Assembly: GCA_003550325.1 (NCBI GenBank) | Contig: QKWP01000039.1 | Location: forward strand, 500,904-564,903 | Length of the DNA stretch: 64,000 nucleotides | Reading direction: 5' to 3' | Source: Gigaspora rosea | Lineage: Eukaryota; Glomeromycota; Glomeromycetes; Diversisporales; Gigasporaceae | Part shown: piece by piece, positions 33,945-47,044 of the stretch | Position numbering within the stretch: position 1 is the stretch's first letter | Layout: each line of letters begins with the position of its first letter | Notes under the pieces: generated by a model | The model's input: only the letters and a program-made list of their open reading frames with translations | Told to the model about the DNA's origin: nothing | Databases searched by the model: none | Made by a program: the position numbers and the translations under genes

Positions 33945-36900
33945 TTTTATAAATACTTTTATATAAATCGTTCTTAAGTAAAATTCCCTGCAATGTGTCT
34001 TAAATTATTCTTTATCTCTGAAATATTAGTTAGCTTATTATAACATACTTCTTTAAATATAACTTTCTGTGAATTTAAATTTATACAATTGAGTTTAGGG
34101 GTATTGATTTGGTATATTCGATGTCATTTGTATAATTTAATTCAAGTTTTGCAGTTCATTTTAAATCTGTTCGCAATTATTATTTAATAATTAAATTTAG
34201 AACAAGTTTAACTTAACTATTTATTCTTGTCTAATGGTAGTGGTTTCATCTCTTAGAAAACAATTAGGCGGTTCGAAGTTAATTACTCAGTTAACATCAC
34301 CCCAAACATATAAAAAAAAAAGTAAAACAAACATATTGTTCATATGAATACAGTATAAAATTTTGTTTATTTCGAATCATAACTTATTTTAACGAGAGTC
34401 TCGTGACCATCAGAGAAGATTTTATGTTTCACAATAGAATGAAATTCAATTGGTTATATAAGTTAGATAATGAAATTATTAGAAAATAATTGTGGCAGCT
34501 TATGCTGAAATTGGCTTATGCTGAAAATTTAAGTTATTTTATTATGAAATTATAAAATTTTAGAGGGCTTTTTCAGGGGTGTTTCTGTTTATAGTTTGGT
34601 TAGGTTTAGGGTTAGGGTTATTAATAACAGAGTATATGTGGATTTTAGTAGATATTATAGATTTAAATAGAGACCCCGGATTTCAGCATAAGCCAATTTC
34701 AGTATAAGCCGCCACAATAATTTTTTGGTTAAGCTATGTATATTTATCCCTATTGAAACTTTATTGATTATCAACCAAATTATGGGTAAAATACCCTATT
34801 TAGCGCTTAGAAACATTTGGCAGCGTTTGGTGCTACGCTAAATTACCTTTTTTGGGAAGGTTTGGTTGTATTATCAGTTAATTTTGGAAATAGATTTTTA
34901 TAAGTTAACTTTTTTTGGTAATTTTGGGTTTCACCAAATTCAACCGATTGTATAAAAAGCGCTCTATCTAGCTCAAGCGCATGCTATGCGAAAGAGCTGA
35001 GCTAGCTGTATTGCGCTCAAAATATTTTCGCTTACGGACATCAGTTGTATATATACGTTAATTAATTACGAATAATAATCAAATGCAAAATTGTTGCCCC
35101 TGATCGGTAGAGTGATGATCATCATTCAACAATCGTTATAATGATTGATTATACATTGTTTACCATTTATAAGAAAGTATTATCGTAAATCATTCTTCTT
35201 ATAATAAAATTATCATCCGTCATGAGCGTCCTGTACATTTTACCAATTTTGTTCATTTGATGAAATAAAAGATTGTTAGAATATTGATATGACATGTACT
35301 GTGGTAAGTATGAGCGAGTAAACAAAATTTAACTTTTTAAGGTATATGTTCATAAAAATTTAATGATAATAAAAAACAAAATTTAATTGCACTTTGCCAT
35401 TTTTGATTTGCTATATCTATTGATGAGAAATTAATTGTTAAAATAAAATTTTTAATAAATCATTTTTAACGATTAATAATTGAATTATTCAATATGCATA
35501 GAAAGTAGCGATAGCATGATTTAATCAGTGATTAATCATTGTTTTTATGTTCTCTAGAATAAAAATTTTATAGCGATAAAAGATCATGCATTTTCTGCAG
35601 AAATCCATAACAGCAATAGAAATCTCCCACTACCGTTACAAGTACATTATCTATATGTGAAGAAAGTAACAAAATCTTCTATCACCAACAAAGATAAAGG
35701 CAAGTTTTGCAGTATAGAGTAATTCAGCTCAATATAATTGTTTAGATCAAATATTCTTATGCATATTTATTAATTATCCCTTATAAACGAACATTGATGT
35801 AATCAATGATTTGATTAAATTATCAATTGGATCATTTTCTATGAAGATGTTCTATTGGGGTGTGTGGTGTACTATTTAAATCAAAAATATATGTGGATTA
35901 CTTATTTTTTAAAAATCGATGGTTTTAAGTGATTATTAATTGATGAACTATGTAATATATTTTTTTTATATATAAATTGCAATTTATTTCTTTAGATGCA
36001 TTGGTCGGTTATCTTTTCTTAGCTTGAAATTTTACCACTAAGCGATATTTATACATAGTTTTTATAAAGTTATGAGATTTTTTTTCGCATTTATTGGAAG
36101 CAAACTTTTTTTCTACCTCTTTTTAAGCGAGCAAATTTTTACTTAAATTAATCAAACAAAATTGAATAAACTGGCAATTCTTTCAACTAAAATATAAATT
36201 TTGCTTCGAAACTTTGTTCTTTGGAGTTTAATACAAACATGTACAAAATTTGAATTTGAAGCAATAAATTTTAAAGGTTGTGCATCTAAATAAAGGTTTG
36301 AACTTGTGTTTAAAGAATAAACGTTGGTTCCAATTAAAGAATACAGAATACTTCATATTCAATATTGTTACACATCTCAAAAAAAATTAGTAAATTTTTA
36401 TATGATACTATGTATAGTTTTGATATACATAATATACGCGCACCCAATATTTTATGCATATTGAATAATTCATTTATTAATTTAATAATACTAATTCTAA
36501 TGAATCATGATTACTCGACATAACATTCAATCATTATATGCGTACCTAAAAAAAAAAAAAAAATAAATAAATAGAAAAAAATAAATAAATAGAAATAAAA
36601 AAAGAGTTTAAATATTTGTCGTAATGTATGTATTCGTTGCTCAAATAAAATTTTTTATTTTTCAGTACTTCATTGAGCACACTAACTTTCTACTAATGAA
36701 CTTTCGAGACAGTCAAATATAATCAACTCTAAAGGCTTACTATAATGAACAGCTGTTCTATATAAATGTTGACCATATTATGACATTTTGACTTGCTCTA
36801 ACTGAAAATATAAAATATAAATAGCCTAAAATATGTGTTTTTAATTAATTAATAAAATAACAAAGTATAATAGATACTTTAATATTCGAAAAATTTATTT

Positions 36901-37458
36901 AATGCTTTATGATTGTTAACATGCTATAGTTATTATTGTATTTATTAAAAATTTGAAGAGATGCTAAAAAGAGAGCCCTCAAAATGTTTTATTGTAAAGA
37001 GTTGCTAAGTTCAAAAAAATTGCCAAATGTTATTATTAAAAAAGTAAAAAGTAATAATTACGAAGCAATTGTTTGATGACTTATATTATTAGCCACCTGA
37101 TCAGTTATTTATCAATAAAAAATAATATTTGTATTCAACCAATAATAACTTGGGGAGAAATTAGCGAACCTACAATATTTCAGATTTTAGATCATATTGA
37201 TTACTGTAGTATCGTTTCAAAATTTTCTTATATAGCTTTTTCATAATTTCAGGAATTCATCATCTTTTTGGTATTTCTCAGTAGAATATGTCTGATCAGG
37301 CAGTCAGACTAATCGCATTGATCATTTGATGAAAATGATCAATATAGTTTATATAGATACGTATATCAGTTTTATTGTATGGGTTTTATGTGACAACCCA
37401 TGCTTTTTTCATTTACTTATTGGCATGGGATTGTTACGTCAGACACCGTGCAATAAGA
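33945..37458. other. AT-rich gene-free stretch with dispersed repeats
   Basis: Contains copies of dispersed repeats at 34355-34495 (related to 27415-27550), 34795-34920 (related to 39039-39140; GCTACGCTAAATTACC) and 36495-36548 (related to 19225-19290), besides the MITE at 34490-34717. No gene, RNA gene or other TIR element was recognised. Confidence 0.5.
34490..34717. mobile_element. MITE copy 3 of the GATGCTGAAG family (diverged)
   Basis: Ends TTGTGGCAGCTTATGCTGAA and the inverse TTCAGTATAAGCCGCCACAA. Same layout, length and TTAGGG-like centre as the copy at 29874-30103, but more diverged. About 550 bp downstream of the ATG22-like gene. Confidence 0.7.
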
Positions 37459-37589
37459 TAGTTATTATATGGGTATGTTGAATAACCCGTTACATACAAG
37501 GGTTCATATTTAAATCCCGTGCCTTCAGCACGGAATATGAACCCGTGTGTAACTGGGTTATTCACTACAACCCATACAATAACTATTAT
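37459..37589. mobile_element. 131-bp hairpin MITE
   Basis: ATAGTTATTATATGGGTATG, TTGAATAACCCGTTACATA and GGGTTCATATT are mirrored by AATATGAACCCGTGTGTAAC, GGGTTATTCACTACAACCC and ATACAATAACTAT, around a GTGCCTTCAGCAC loop. The motif words AACCCGT and GCACGG recall the composite unit at 42685-43737. Confidence 0.75.
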
Positions 37590-37599
37590 GAATTAGTTA

Positions 37600-40500
37600 G
37601 ATCTATTTTTTCCTGCATCTATTGTTCTTTTTTCTAATTTTTTTTAATTTTTTATAAATAAAAGGAATCTTGCCAAAAGACAACCAGTATCAAGTCTTAG
37701 GGCTGATTGCCTTAATATACTAATCACCCACTCCCAAGGTGTAAACAGTTCTCTTTTAGAAATGACCAACCTTTGCTCTGCCACTAGTCAAATTAAATGG
37801 TTTCTTCAATAGGTTGCCTATGTTTGTTAGGTTTTGTGGTTGAAATAGATTAGTTCCAAAGTCTACTTTTCTAGTCAGTCTTTCATAATTTTAGATTATA
37901 TAATTATCAACTTACCAATGAATATGCCTATTTTTAACTAACTATTATCATAGTTGAATTTTTAAACTTCTAGCTAAGTATGTATATACATACATTGTTA
38001 AAGTAGTGGCAATCAGGTCTATAGCTAAAACTACTGCAACACTACTATCTAACTAATACAATGTCCTTTAATCATGCAAAACTACTGAATCTTGAACTGG
38101 CAGGCAAAAAGAGGTGTGAAAGATTTGGCCTGACTTTAAAGGTTCCTAGGGTCTTGCTATGGCAAAATTGGAGACTAAAATAAGTTGTTCTCTTATTCTT
38201 CTTTTTTTTAGTATTTAGTTTAATACTAATGTCTTAGTTTTTTAGCTTTAGTATATTAGTATTCGAATTAATTATTAAAGCTTTTAATAATATCAAATTA
38301 GGCTGATACAAATTTGATTATTGGGAATTATTAATTTATAATCCTAATTACGAAGGTTATACTCAATAAAATTGAACTCTATTTGAGTTATTTCTATTTT
38401 GAACTTTCTGTAAGTTAGAAACAAAAAGGTGAGTTTTATATACATTTTCTTACTTAATATATTCAATTTAGGCTAATGCTATTGAATTACTAGTCTTTCA
38501 CTATGTTCAAAAATTTAAAGTGGCTCCTTGTACTAGAGGCTAGAAGTGAATATGCTATAGTGCAAAAACTGGAATATAAAGGTATATAACTAGATTGTAT
38601 ACATTGTTTGGCAAAAAAGGAGAATAAAAACCAATATGTGTATCTTGCATGCACAGTTGCTAGGTACAAAAACCAGAAATTATACCAAATTGCGTGGTAC
38701 CTTTCTACTCTTTTTGGGGTTATACCAATTTATCTAAATGAAGCTAAAAATAAAAAGGCTAAAATTATTGTATCAATGTAAATAATAAAAAAAATACTAG
38801 AGTAAACAACTAAAAAAAAAGACACAAGCAGAGCACTTTACAACATATAGTGCAGGAATATTAAAACCCACATAATCTTTATATAGAGATAATGCATAAA
38901 TTAGTAGCACATCAAATCTCAATAAAATAACGAATCACGAATTCTCAACCTTATTGCATAAATATAATGCACAAATAATAATATGCATTAATTAGCAACT
39001 ATTATATATATACTAAATAAATATTGAAATAATTTATTTTAGTTTAGCACTTTTAAAGCAATTGTTAGCATTTGGTGCTATGCTAAGTTACTTTTCTAGA
39101 AGTTTTGGTAGTATTAACATTTAATTTTGGTAATAAAAAAAGTAATATACAGCAATAAAAATTAATTCTATTATAATAAATAAAAACAAGATTGATTAAA
39201 ATAACATGTAGCACCAAAAAACTATATAAATTTAATATATTTATTATCAATATTAATAAAAATATAATTATTATTAAAAATTAAATCAAGTCATTTTTCA
39301 ATCAAAAATTAAGTAAATTAAAAAATAAAATATAACATTAATATTATTATTAACAATAGCAATAGTAATTTATATGGCATAGTGCAATCAGTTTTTTTAT
39401 ATAGAACTGTATACTAAATAAAATGCTATACCTTATAAAATCAATTTTTATATTTAAAATTAAATATAAAATATATTATATACTACTAAATTTAACTTAA
39501 AATGCATTAAATTCTAATACAATACTGATTTGAACATTTGAGTATCTTTTATTTATTTTGACCCTCAACATGAACCCATTGTTTTCTCTATTGCCTAACC
39601 TTAAGCTCCTTTGCTCTGCTTAAGAAATAAACTAACCCACTTAATCCTATTATTGTGTATTACTATAACTAAAAATTTCTTTAACAGAAATTTTTTATAA
39701 TAACAATAATAGAAATTATGATAATTCCAGTATAAACAAACTCAAATTTGACCACAAATTGTCTGTTATTACAATAATTTGAAAGTTCTATATTAAATTT
39801 TACATAGGAAATCACAATATAAATCTTATAATTCAAATATAGCTGTATAATACCACAATATTCAGTAAGTTGTGTTTATTAATAAATAAAGTTACCAAAA
39901 TTCCAAACTAATTTGCCTATATACTATTTACAACTATAGCTAATAAGTTCTATAATAGATAAAATCATAATAGCCCCAAATACAAATAACTAAACTTTAA
40001 CTATATATGAATTTTTATAGTACTTCATAATGAAAATCTAATAATACAAACCAGCCCAATCTTACTATAAACTATATATCACCAAATAATTAGTAAATGT
40101 TATAGAAACATTTTAGCAGCAAATCATTATAAAAACTATTATAATTCTTAATACAAACCAATTTAGCTACATTATTATGTATTACAAAAATGATAGCTTA
40201 TAAATTTGCAAAAATAAATAGAACAAACATTAGTGTAAATAATTTTTTTAATATGATTGGTTGATATAACTACATTTGATCTAAGTCTATACCTATTTAA
40301 GCCCTATTTTACAAGACTATTATGTAATAAACTATTCCAAATTGCTTCATCTTTATTTAATTATCTACAATAATTCTAGTAAAAATATTGAAATAATTAA
40401 ATTGTGTAAATCCAGAACTTTGATAAAACTGCACTGATTAATTACCACTATTAATTGTAATTCATAAAATTCATCATCGAAAAACAATATCACTGATTAT

Positions 40501-40827
40501 TAAAACTTAATTACTGCTACTACTGTCTTTGACTTATCTTTTGAATTTGACCTAAAAAAAGCTCCCAGCGCATTAGCAGGCGCATAACTTGTTAAAATTT
40601 GTACAATACTGATCTAGTGTTACATATAGGATAGTAAGGGGCGGTAGGGTTTTTATAAAATATATACCGTACATCGCTGCAAATAGTACCTCCGGAGTAG
40701 TATCACCCTTTTTTTGATAAGCGATTTATAGCCAATTTTCATAATTAACAGTGCAATTTTTGATATATCTAATATATAGATCAATAACGATTATTTGTAT
40801 TATCCTCCCATCCCCAATGTCTGGGGT
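37600..40827. other. AT-rich gene-free stretch
   Basis: No gene, TIR pair or RNA gene recognised. 39039-39140 (TTTGGTGCTATGCTAAGTTA) is a diverged copy of the repeat at 34795-34920. Confidence 0.45.
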
Positions 40828-41080
40828 TAGAGTTCTTAATGGCTCATTTGAAGCCGGCTTCAGCTGCATAATAGAGCCAAGCCGGTCCAAGCCGAGGAGC
40901 TATAGTGATTGAGCCGAATCTTGAGATATAACTTAGAGCCGCAGCTTAACTGTAGCTCAGCTTAAGCTGCAGCTCATGATTATACTGTTCGCATAATATC
41001 TGGGACAACTGATAAAAATTTGGCCGAAATTAAGTCGGCCGAAGTCGATAAGTTATTGATTTCGTGATATACGTAATTTA

Positions 41081-41301
41081 CAGCTGTTTTCATAATTTCT
41101 GGACCACCTAAAAATTTTTTCGTTTCCCGAAACCTCTTCGATCCCGTTCTAAGAATCACCTACTTTTCGGAAACTACTTCGCTGTCTCGTATCGAAGTTA
41201 CGCAATAGTTTCGAAAAGGTAGGTGATTCTTAGAACGGGATCGAAGAGGTTTCGGGAAACGAAAAAATTTTTAGGTGGTCCATAAATTATGAAAACAGCT
41301 G
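41081..41301. mobile_element. 221-bp near-perfect hairpin MITE with TA borders
   Basis: Arms of about 85 bp: CAGCTGTTTTCATAATTTCT, GGACCACCTAAAAATTTTTT and CCTCTTCGATCCCGTTCTAA, with their exact or near-exact inverses at 41220-41301. TA on both sides (41079-41080 and 41302-41303) suggests a Tc1/mariner-type MITE. Nested in the hAT element. Confidence 0.8.
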
Positions 41302-41387
41302 TAATAAGATGAGGTGACTAATATATACTACAATACAGCAATAAGACTAAATATCGACATGCATACTTGTCGCACTTGTAAATCATA

Positions 41388-42005
41388 AACTTTCAATTCC
41401 TACCTTTGACAAGATCCATTTTCATTCAAATGAAGCCTTTATTCATTTCTAATTATTTTTTGACGACATTTTGTTTTTTAAAAAATTGTGTAAAATTCAA
41501 TAAAAGATTGTATAAAACTTCACATGTTCGTTCAAACGAAGTCTTATTCATTTCTAATTATTTTTCGACGAAATTTTGGTTTTAAAAAATTATTTAAAAT
41601 TTCAATTCCTATCCTTTGACAAGATCCATTTTCATTCAAATGAAGCCTTTATTCATTTCTAATTATTTTTTGACGACATTTTGTTTTTTAAAAAATTGTG
41701 TAAAATTCAATAAAAGATTGTATAAAACTTCAATTCCTATTCTTTGGCAAGATCCATATTCGTTCAAATGAAGGCATCTATTCATTTCCAATTATTTTTC
41801 GTTTCTTGTCGAAGAAGAAAAATTCGGGTTTAAAAAAGTTAAACTAAATTTCGATCCTATTCTTTGGCAAGCCATTTTCGTTCAAACGAAGGCATTTATT
41901 CATTTCTAATTATTTTTCGTTTTTTGTCGAAGACGAAAAATTCGTTTTTAAAAAAAACTAAACTAAATTTCGATTCTTATTCTTTTGTAAGATCCAATTT
42001 CGAAC
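41388..42005. repeat. ~120-bp tandem repeat, about five copies
   Basis: Copies begin near 41391, about 41515 (partial), 41608, 41728, 41850 and 41968 (partial), with shared words CAAGATCCATTTTCATTCAA, TTTATTCATTTCTAATTATT and TTTTTAAAAAATTGTG. It forms the core of the hAT element. A lone unit sits at 11235-11303. Confidence 0.8.
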
Positions 42006-42316
42006 ATTTCAATAACTTATCGAATTCGGCCGAATTAATTTCGGCAAAATTTTTATCAGTTGTCCCAGAATTTTTGAGAAAAGCTGTAATACTGACGCAG
42101 ATCAATAATTACTGGAGCCATGGTTTGAGCCATGGCTTGAGCCTGAGCCATGGCTTAAGCCGTGACTTCAATAGCCATGGCTCAAGCCGGAGCCACGGCT
42201 TTTAAAAGCCAAGCCAAGTCGCTCAAGCCATTAACAGCTCTATCTGGGGTATATTATTCAATCTAGACCGGCTTTCTTGAAATATACCTGGGATACTATA
42301 TGCAGCACCTTATAAA

Positions 42317-42600
42317 TTTTACTTATTTGCGCGGTAACACAAACCAAAAAAGGAAATCCGATGTTGTAAATAAACCAAGTGCTAAATGCATGAGATAAAA
42401 ATTTAGGGTTAAGGTCTTAACGTTAGAGGCTATAGGGTCAGAGTGATGATTAATATAAGTAAAATTTCATTCCCGTCATTTTTAATTACCGTAGTGCTCC
42501 AAGATCGATTTAAACATTAGTTTTTGCGTATTTTCCGCGTGTTCGAATTCTTCGTCGGGCTGATCCGGAATAGTCAAAATTTGCACTCTCCGATTGTCCA
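42317..42600. repeat. Dispersed ~280-bp repeat, copy 1
   Basis: Matches 61815-62094 in the same orientation (ACAAACCAAAAAAGGA; TAAAATTTCATTCCCGTCAT; TTCTTCGTCGGGCTGATC; TTGCACTCTCCGAT). No TIR recognised; non-coding. Confidence 0.7.
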
Positions 42601-42684
42601 TGCCGATCTTATGTAATCTCATTTATCATCAATACGAAGACAGTGATCGAAATGAAATCTTAACTATAAATGGAAATTTAGGAT

Positions 42685-43737
42685 TTATCCCATGGGTACT
42701 ATGTAACAACCCGTGCTTTTTTTCCTAGGTTATTTTCACCGGTCTATATGAAAATCATGTGACACATGATTTTCATATAGACCGGTTGATTAACGTTAAT
42801 TCACGATTATATAATCAACAAGACTAAGTATTTCTTTACGGGTCTTAAAATAGTCATATTTACTAGGACGTAGGTTTTAAAATTGCGAAAGACTATTAGA
42901 TCTGGTGGGTTTTGAGATCCAGTGGGTTTTAAAATTGTCATAGGAAGACAAATGACTATAATAGATTCGAAGAGTTCTAAATTGTTATAGACAGACGAAA
43001 GACTTTATTAGGTTCGAAGGGTTTAAAATTGTTGTAAGCAGGTGAAGGACTTTACTAAATACTAAAGGTTTTAAAATTGATATAGGCAGATGAAGAATTT
43101 TAATGTAGTTTATTAATTTTTCATTCAATAAAAAAAAGTTTATTTAAATATTTAAAATATTATTTATTTTTTTATTTTTATATTATTATCACGTTTTTTA
43201 ATGTTCTAAAAGGTTAAAAGTGAGTAACGTTTAAAAATATCATTTAAGAGTAGTCTTGAATGTGCAGAAGGTTCCAAAGATAATAGGAGATCTTGAGCTT
43301 GAAGAATTAAATTCTTAAATTCGTTTTTCATACTTGATAGCTTATGAAACTGGTTGAGCACAGCCATTTAATACACTTGTTATTGTAGTATTCTTTACAC
43401 GAGATTCTCTGCAATTTGAAAATTTCTTCGGTTATTGTGATGTTACTGTTTTTTGCATTCGATTTTATTTTATTTTTTTAAATAAAAAAAATAAGTAGGT
43501 CAATTATTGAAATAAAGTTTAAATTACTACAGTAGCTGAGTTCATTGAAATGACGTGTTGCACGGGTTGTTACATAGTACCCATGGGATAAACTTGTTAT
43601 TTAATGGATATCGGTGAATATGGTGCATTCCACAGAATAATAGTAAACCACGTGGCCTTCGGCCACGTGATTTTACTATTAATCTGTGGAATACACCTTA
43701 TTCACCGATATCCATTAAATAACAAGTATTTATCACT
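42685..43737. mobile_element. Composite unit A: TIR element plus 146-bp palindrome
   Basis: 42685-43591 has inverted ends TTATCCCATGGGTACTATGT, then AACAACCCGTGC, and the inverse. Just inside the left end is a hairpin ACCGGTCTATATGAAAATCA mirrored to 42786. Directly abutting at 43592-43737 is a palindrome (ACTTGTTATTTAATGGATAT ... CCACGTGGCC loop). The same two modules in the same relative order form unit B at 57189-58286, inverted. Interior is non-coding, with AAGACTTT/TTTTAAAATTGT repeats. Confidence 0.8.
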
Positions 43738-44499
43738 TCTGCATTTATTTCTGTATTTACTTAATTTGTGATGATTATAATAGTAATTGCATTAGAAATA
43801 CCCATAAGTCATTTCTTCGTATTTTATTAATTTAATTGAACTAATGTACATCACTTTGGTTTACTAGAGGTGTGTACAAATCCGAGTATCTGATTGGATG
43901 ATTGAAACTTGTGACTTTGGATTACTATATTAGTTCATGTAGATATATTTCTATAGTGCGATGGATTTAATTTCTTTGACCGATAATTGAATAAAAAACA
44001 AAAAAGTAAATAATACAACAATATCCTCTGTTAGTATTATTAAGAGTTCTCTTATCTGCTGTACGGGAGTTTGTGAATCTCGGTATCTGAACATTGCGTG
44101 TGATCAGCACTTTTGAGAGGCGCAATGTCCAAAAAAACTTGTAGATTGATCCATTCTGGACCTTGCCGAGCGTACTCTTTAATTAGTTCCTTCAACTATA
44201 TAGTGTAATATGAATAACAAACTACGTATCAAGCCCTTGAGCCCTAATATATCGATACTAATCCTGCCATATGATCATCATTATTTTTCCTTATATTATT
44301 ATTAAATTGATCATGTCTCCGATCATCCTTGTATCGTCCTACCTACCTTATCTCTATTTTTATCATTCGCCCTTTCCTAATTTGATAAATAGAGAAATCA
44401 ACCGGGGTTTAATCGCTATTCAAAAATTTTCAGATCACGTGACTTTGCATGATTAATGATATGAAATCGAACTTTTTTATTGATTAAGTGAACAATAAT
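43738..44499. other. Gene-free stretch
   Basis: No gene recognised. A short inverted pair CATTGCG...CGCAATG lies at 44094-44134. The small frame at 44271-44456 shows no domain. Confidence 0.4.
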
Positions 44500-46078
44500 T
44501 AGGGATGCTAAAATGCTTATATAAACTCTGCTCAAGCAGGTTCAAAGCACAGCTTTTACAGTTTGCTTATAAATTTTTTAAGCACTGCTTAAAAACAAAT
44601 GTGCTTTTAACTGCTCAAAGCAAATATGATTTAAATTTGCTCAAAAGCAAATATGTTTTAAATCAGCTCGATTTAAATTTGTTTAAAGCAAATATGCTTT
44701 AAATAAATTCTAGGATACATTTTTATTGGCTTCATCTTTTAATAATAATTCTTGTTGCAACAGCTATACAAAGTTAATTAAATGGTTCTAAAAATTTTTA
44801 TAAAAAATTTTTATATGTTTTAATAACTCACAAATAATTATAATCCTGAAAACTTCATTCTATAAATACATAATCCTAAATATAATATAAATATTAAATA
44901 TTAAATTAAAATCAAAATAACTATATTACTGCTATTATCTACTTTTACACTAACTTAGAATTTTATTCAAAATAATATTATACATACAGTCACACCCCTA
45001 AGTGCACATACCCTAAGTACAATCTTTCTCTATATGCTTAGTCCCAAGCTTGGGACTTAGTCACCCTCCATATACTGCATATGCATAAGATTTTGGAGTT
45101 CTATATGCTTCCCCATAATGCATGCATGTAATTAATTTTAATCTAGCCAATAATAATACTAGATTTTTTTTATAGCGTATTTTCAGATATAATTGATTTT
45201 GGCTAATTACAAATAGTTTTTATATAGTAAAGTCTAAATTTTACTTTGCAAATCAAATATTATTACTTAAGTAAACTTTGTTTGGAAGATCAAAATACAT
45301 ATATATTAAATTTTTATCAAAATCAGAATACTTTTTATTATTTGACTTTTAATTTTTTAATTAAATAAACCTATTTTTTAAATTTTAATTTTTTGTTGAA
45401 TGCAAAAATTAAAAACAAAATAATAAAAAGCTCTCTAGTATCAATAAAAATTCAGAATATGTATATTTTGATCTTCTAGACAAGTTTACTTAAGCAATTA
45501 TAATCAATTTATATAATAATCTTTGGACTTAACTATATAATAACCATTATTGATTATAGGGATAGCACATTTTTGGATAAAAGGTTTTAAAGAGTTAATC
45601 ATATGTTTGATTTTACTTTTGATTAGCTATCTAAATTAATTCTATAAATTCATACTCTCTTTAAGTGCACACTTATACCTTGTTCTAAGATCATGCACTT
45701 AGAGGAGTATGAATATAAAGATTTTAATTCTTTGAAATTAGAGTTTTTTTAAAATTTAAATTTTGAAATAATAATAATATTTTATATATTGGTTATAGTA
45801 CTTTTAAATTTCGGTTTATTGATATTTTAAACACTTCTAATAAAACTAATTTAATTTGTTTTAGTATCAAAATAAGAATACATTAAGTATAATCTAAATT
45901 GTTTGAGTTATTTAATATTTTTATTATACAAATTGCTTATATAAAGCATTCGTATAAATTTGCTTATATAAGCATACTTATATAAGCTAGTTTATAAAAA
46001 CCAGTTCAGTTTGTTTTAATATTCAAGCAGGTATGCTTCAAGCATAAACCAAACTGCTTGAACAAATTAATATCACTA
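44500..46078. mobile_element. 1.58 kb hAT-type element with AAGCAAATATGCTT subterminal repeats
   Basis: Ends TAGGGATGCTAAAATG and ATTAATATCACTA. Flanks ACAATAAT (44492-44499) and ATAATAAT (46079-46086) agree at 7 of 8. Left 44510-44705 repeats GCTCAAAGCAAATATG/TTTAAA words; right 45940-46060 repeats GCTTATATAAGCAT/CAAGCAGGTATGCTT words. No transposase frame; the 65-codon frame at 44505 is repeat translation. The TIR is short and imperfect. Confidence 0.6.
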
Positions 46079-46086
46079 ATAATAAT

Positions 46087-47044
46087 AATAAATATAACAA
46101 TAATAAGTATAAAATTTAATATATATTATATAATTTGAAAATTTTTTAGATAGTAATTTAAATCAGTTGAGAAATCTTTTGTTTATAATTCTGGCCAAAC
46201 TTGTAATACCAATTTTAATTCTAATTAAATAATCTGCAATTTGACCAGCAATTATTGTGGTTTGCAAAATTATATGATTCAGATAATATTACTTCACTTT
46301 TTGTACAGCTTTAATATCTAATACTTATTTAGTAATAAATGAATTATTTTGCAAGAAACATGTACAGTTGCTACCACAAAAAGCCATCAACTTTTAACTA
46401 TAAAATTTTTAAACTTTATAATTTTTTAAAATAAAATAAACTAAAAAAATATTTTTATAAATTTTTGATTAAACTATTAAATCACAAAATAAATTTTTAG
46501 TATCTTTTATTTTAAGAAGTTTAAATCAATTTAAAATCATATATAGTTTAAAATTTGGTAGATATATATAAAAAATCATAACAAAATTTAAATTATTAAC
46601 AAATTTTTAAAATTTATTAATAAAATTTACATTTATATTAAATTTTTCTGCATTTCATTGATCAATCATATTATACTACATCTTTATATATAAAATTTTT
46701 GACTTTAGGTGGTACTAACTATACAGTAGTAATTTTTATAAAATTAAATAAGTATAAGTTTTAATTTCTTTTTACTTATAATGCAATAGTAAATTTTATC
46801 AGTCTAAGCCTATCTGAAGTTAATTTTTTTGGGTAACATTACTTTTCAGAACTTTCAGAAAAGAAAAAAAATAAAAATAAAATGAATATATAAAACAAAT
46901 AAACTACTTTTAAAGTAGTAAATCTATTATCATGAAATTATTTAAATTTAGTCTAGAGATTTAGTTAAATTGCTAATTAGATCAAATAAATTTGATTCAT
47001 GAGTTAATATTATTTCTCATACAAAAAAAAAAAAGCAAAAAAGG
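46087..47044. other. AT-rich gene-free stretch
   Basis: Nothing recognised apart from homopolymer-rich AT sequence. Confidence 0.4.

Larger units (their letters stand above)
40828..42242. mobile_element. 1.4 kb non-autonomous hAT-type element with GAGCC subterminal array
   Basis: Ends TAGAGTTCTTAATGGCTC and AAGCCATTAACAGCTCTA, flanked by a perfect 8-bp duplication TCTGGGGT (40820-40827 and 42243-42250). About 150 bp at each end is an array of GAGCC/AGCTTAAGC/GAGCCATGGC words. Next inward is a 40-bp inverted pair (GGGACAACTGATAAAAATTT at 41002 and its inverse near 42060). The core holds a nested hairpin MITE (41081-41301) and a 120-bp tandem repeat. No transposase; the 113-codon frame at 41864 reads repeat sequence. 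Confidence 0.85.

Noticed and set aside
41864-42205. 113-codon plus frame ending in HGLSHGLS repeats
   Set aside because: Translation of the 120-bp tandem repeat and the GAGCC array of a hAT-type element.
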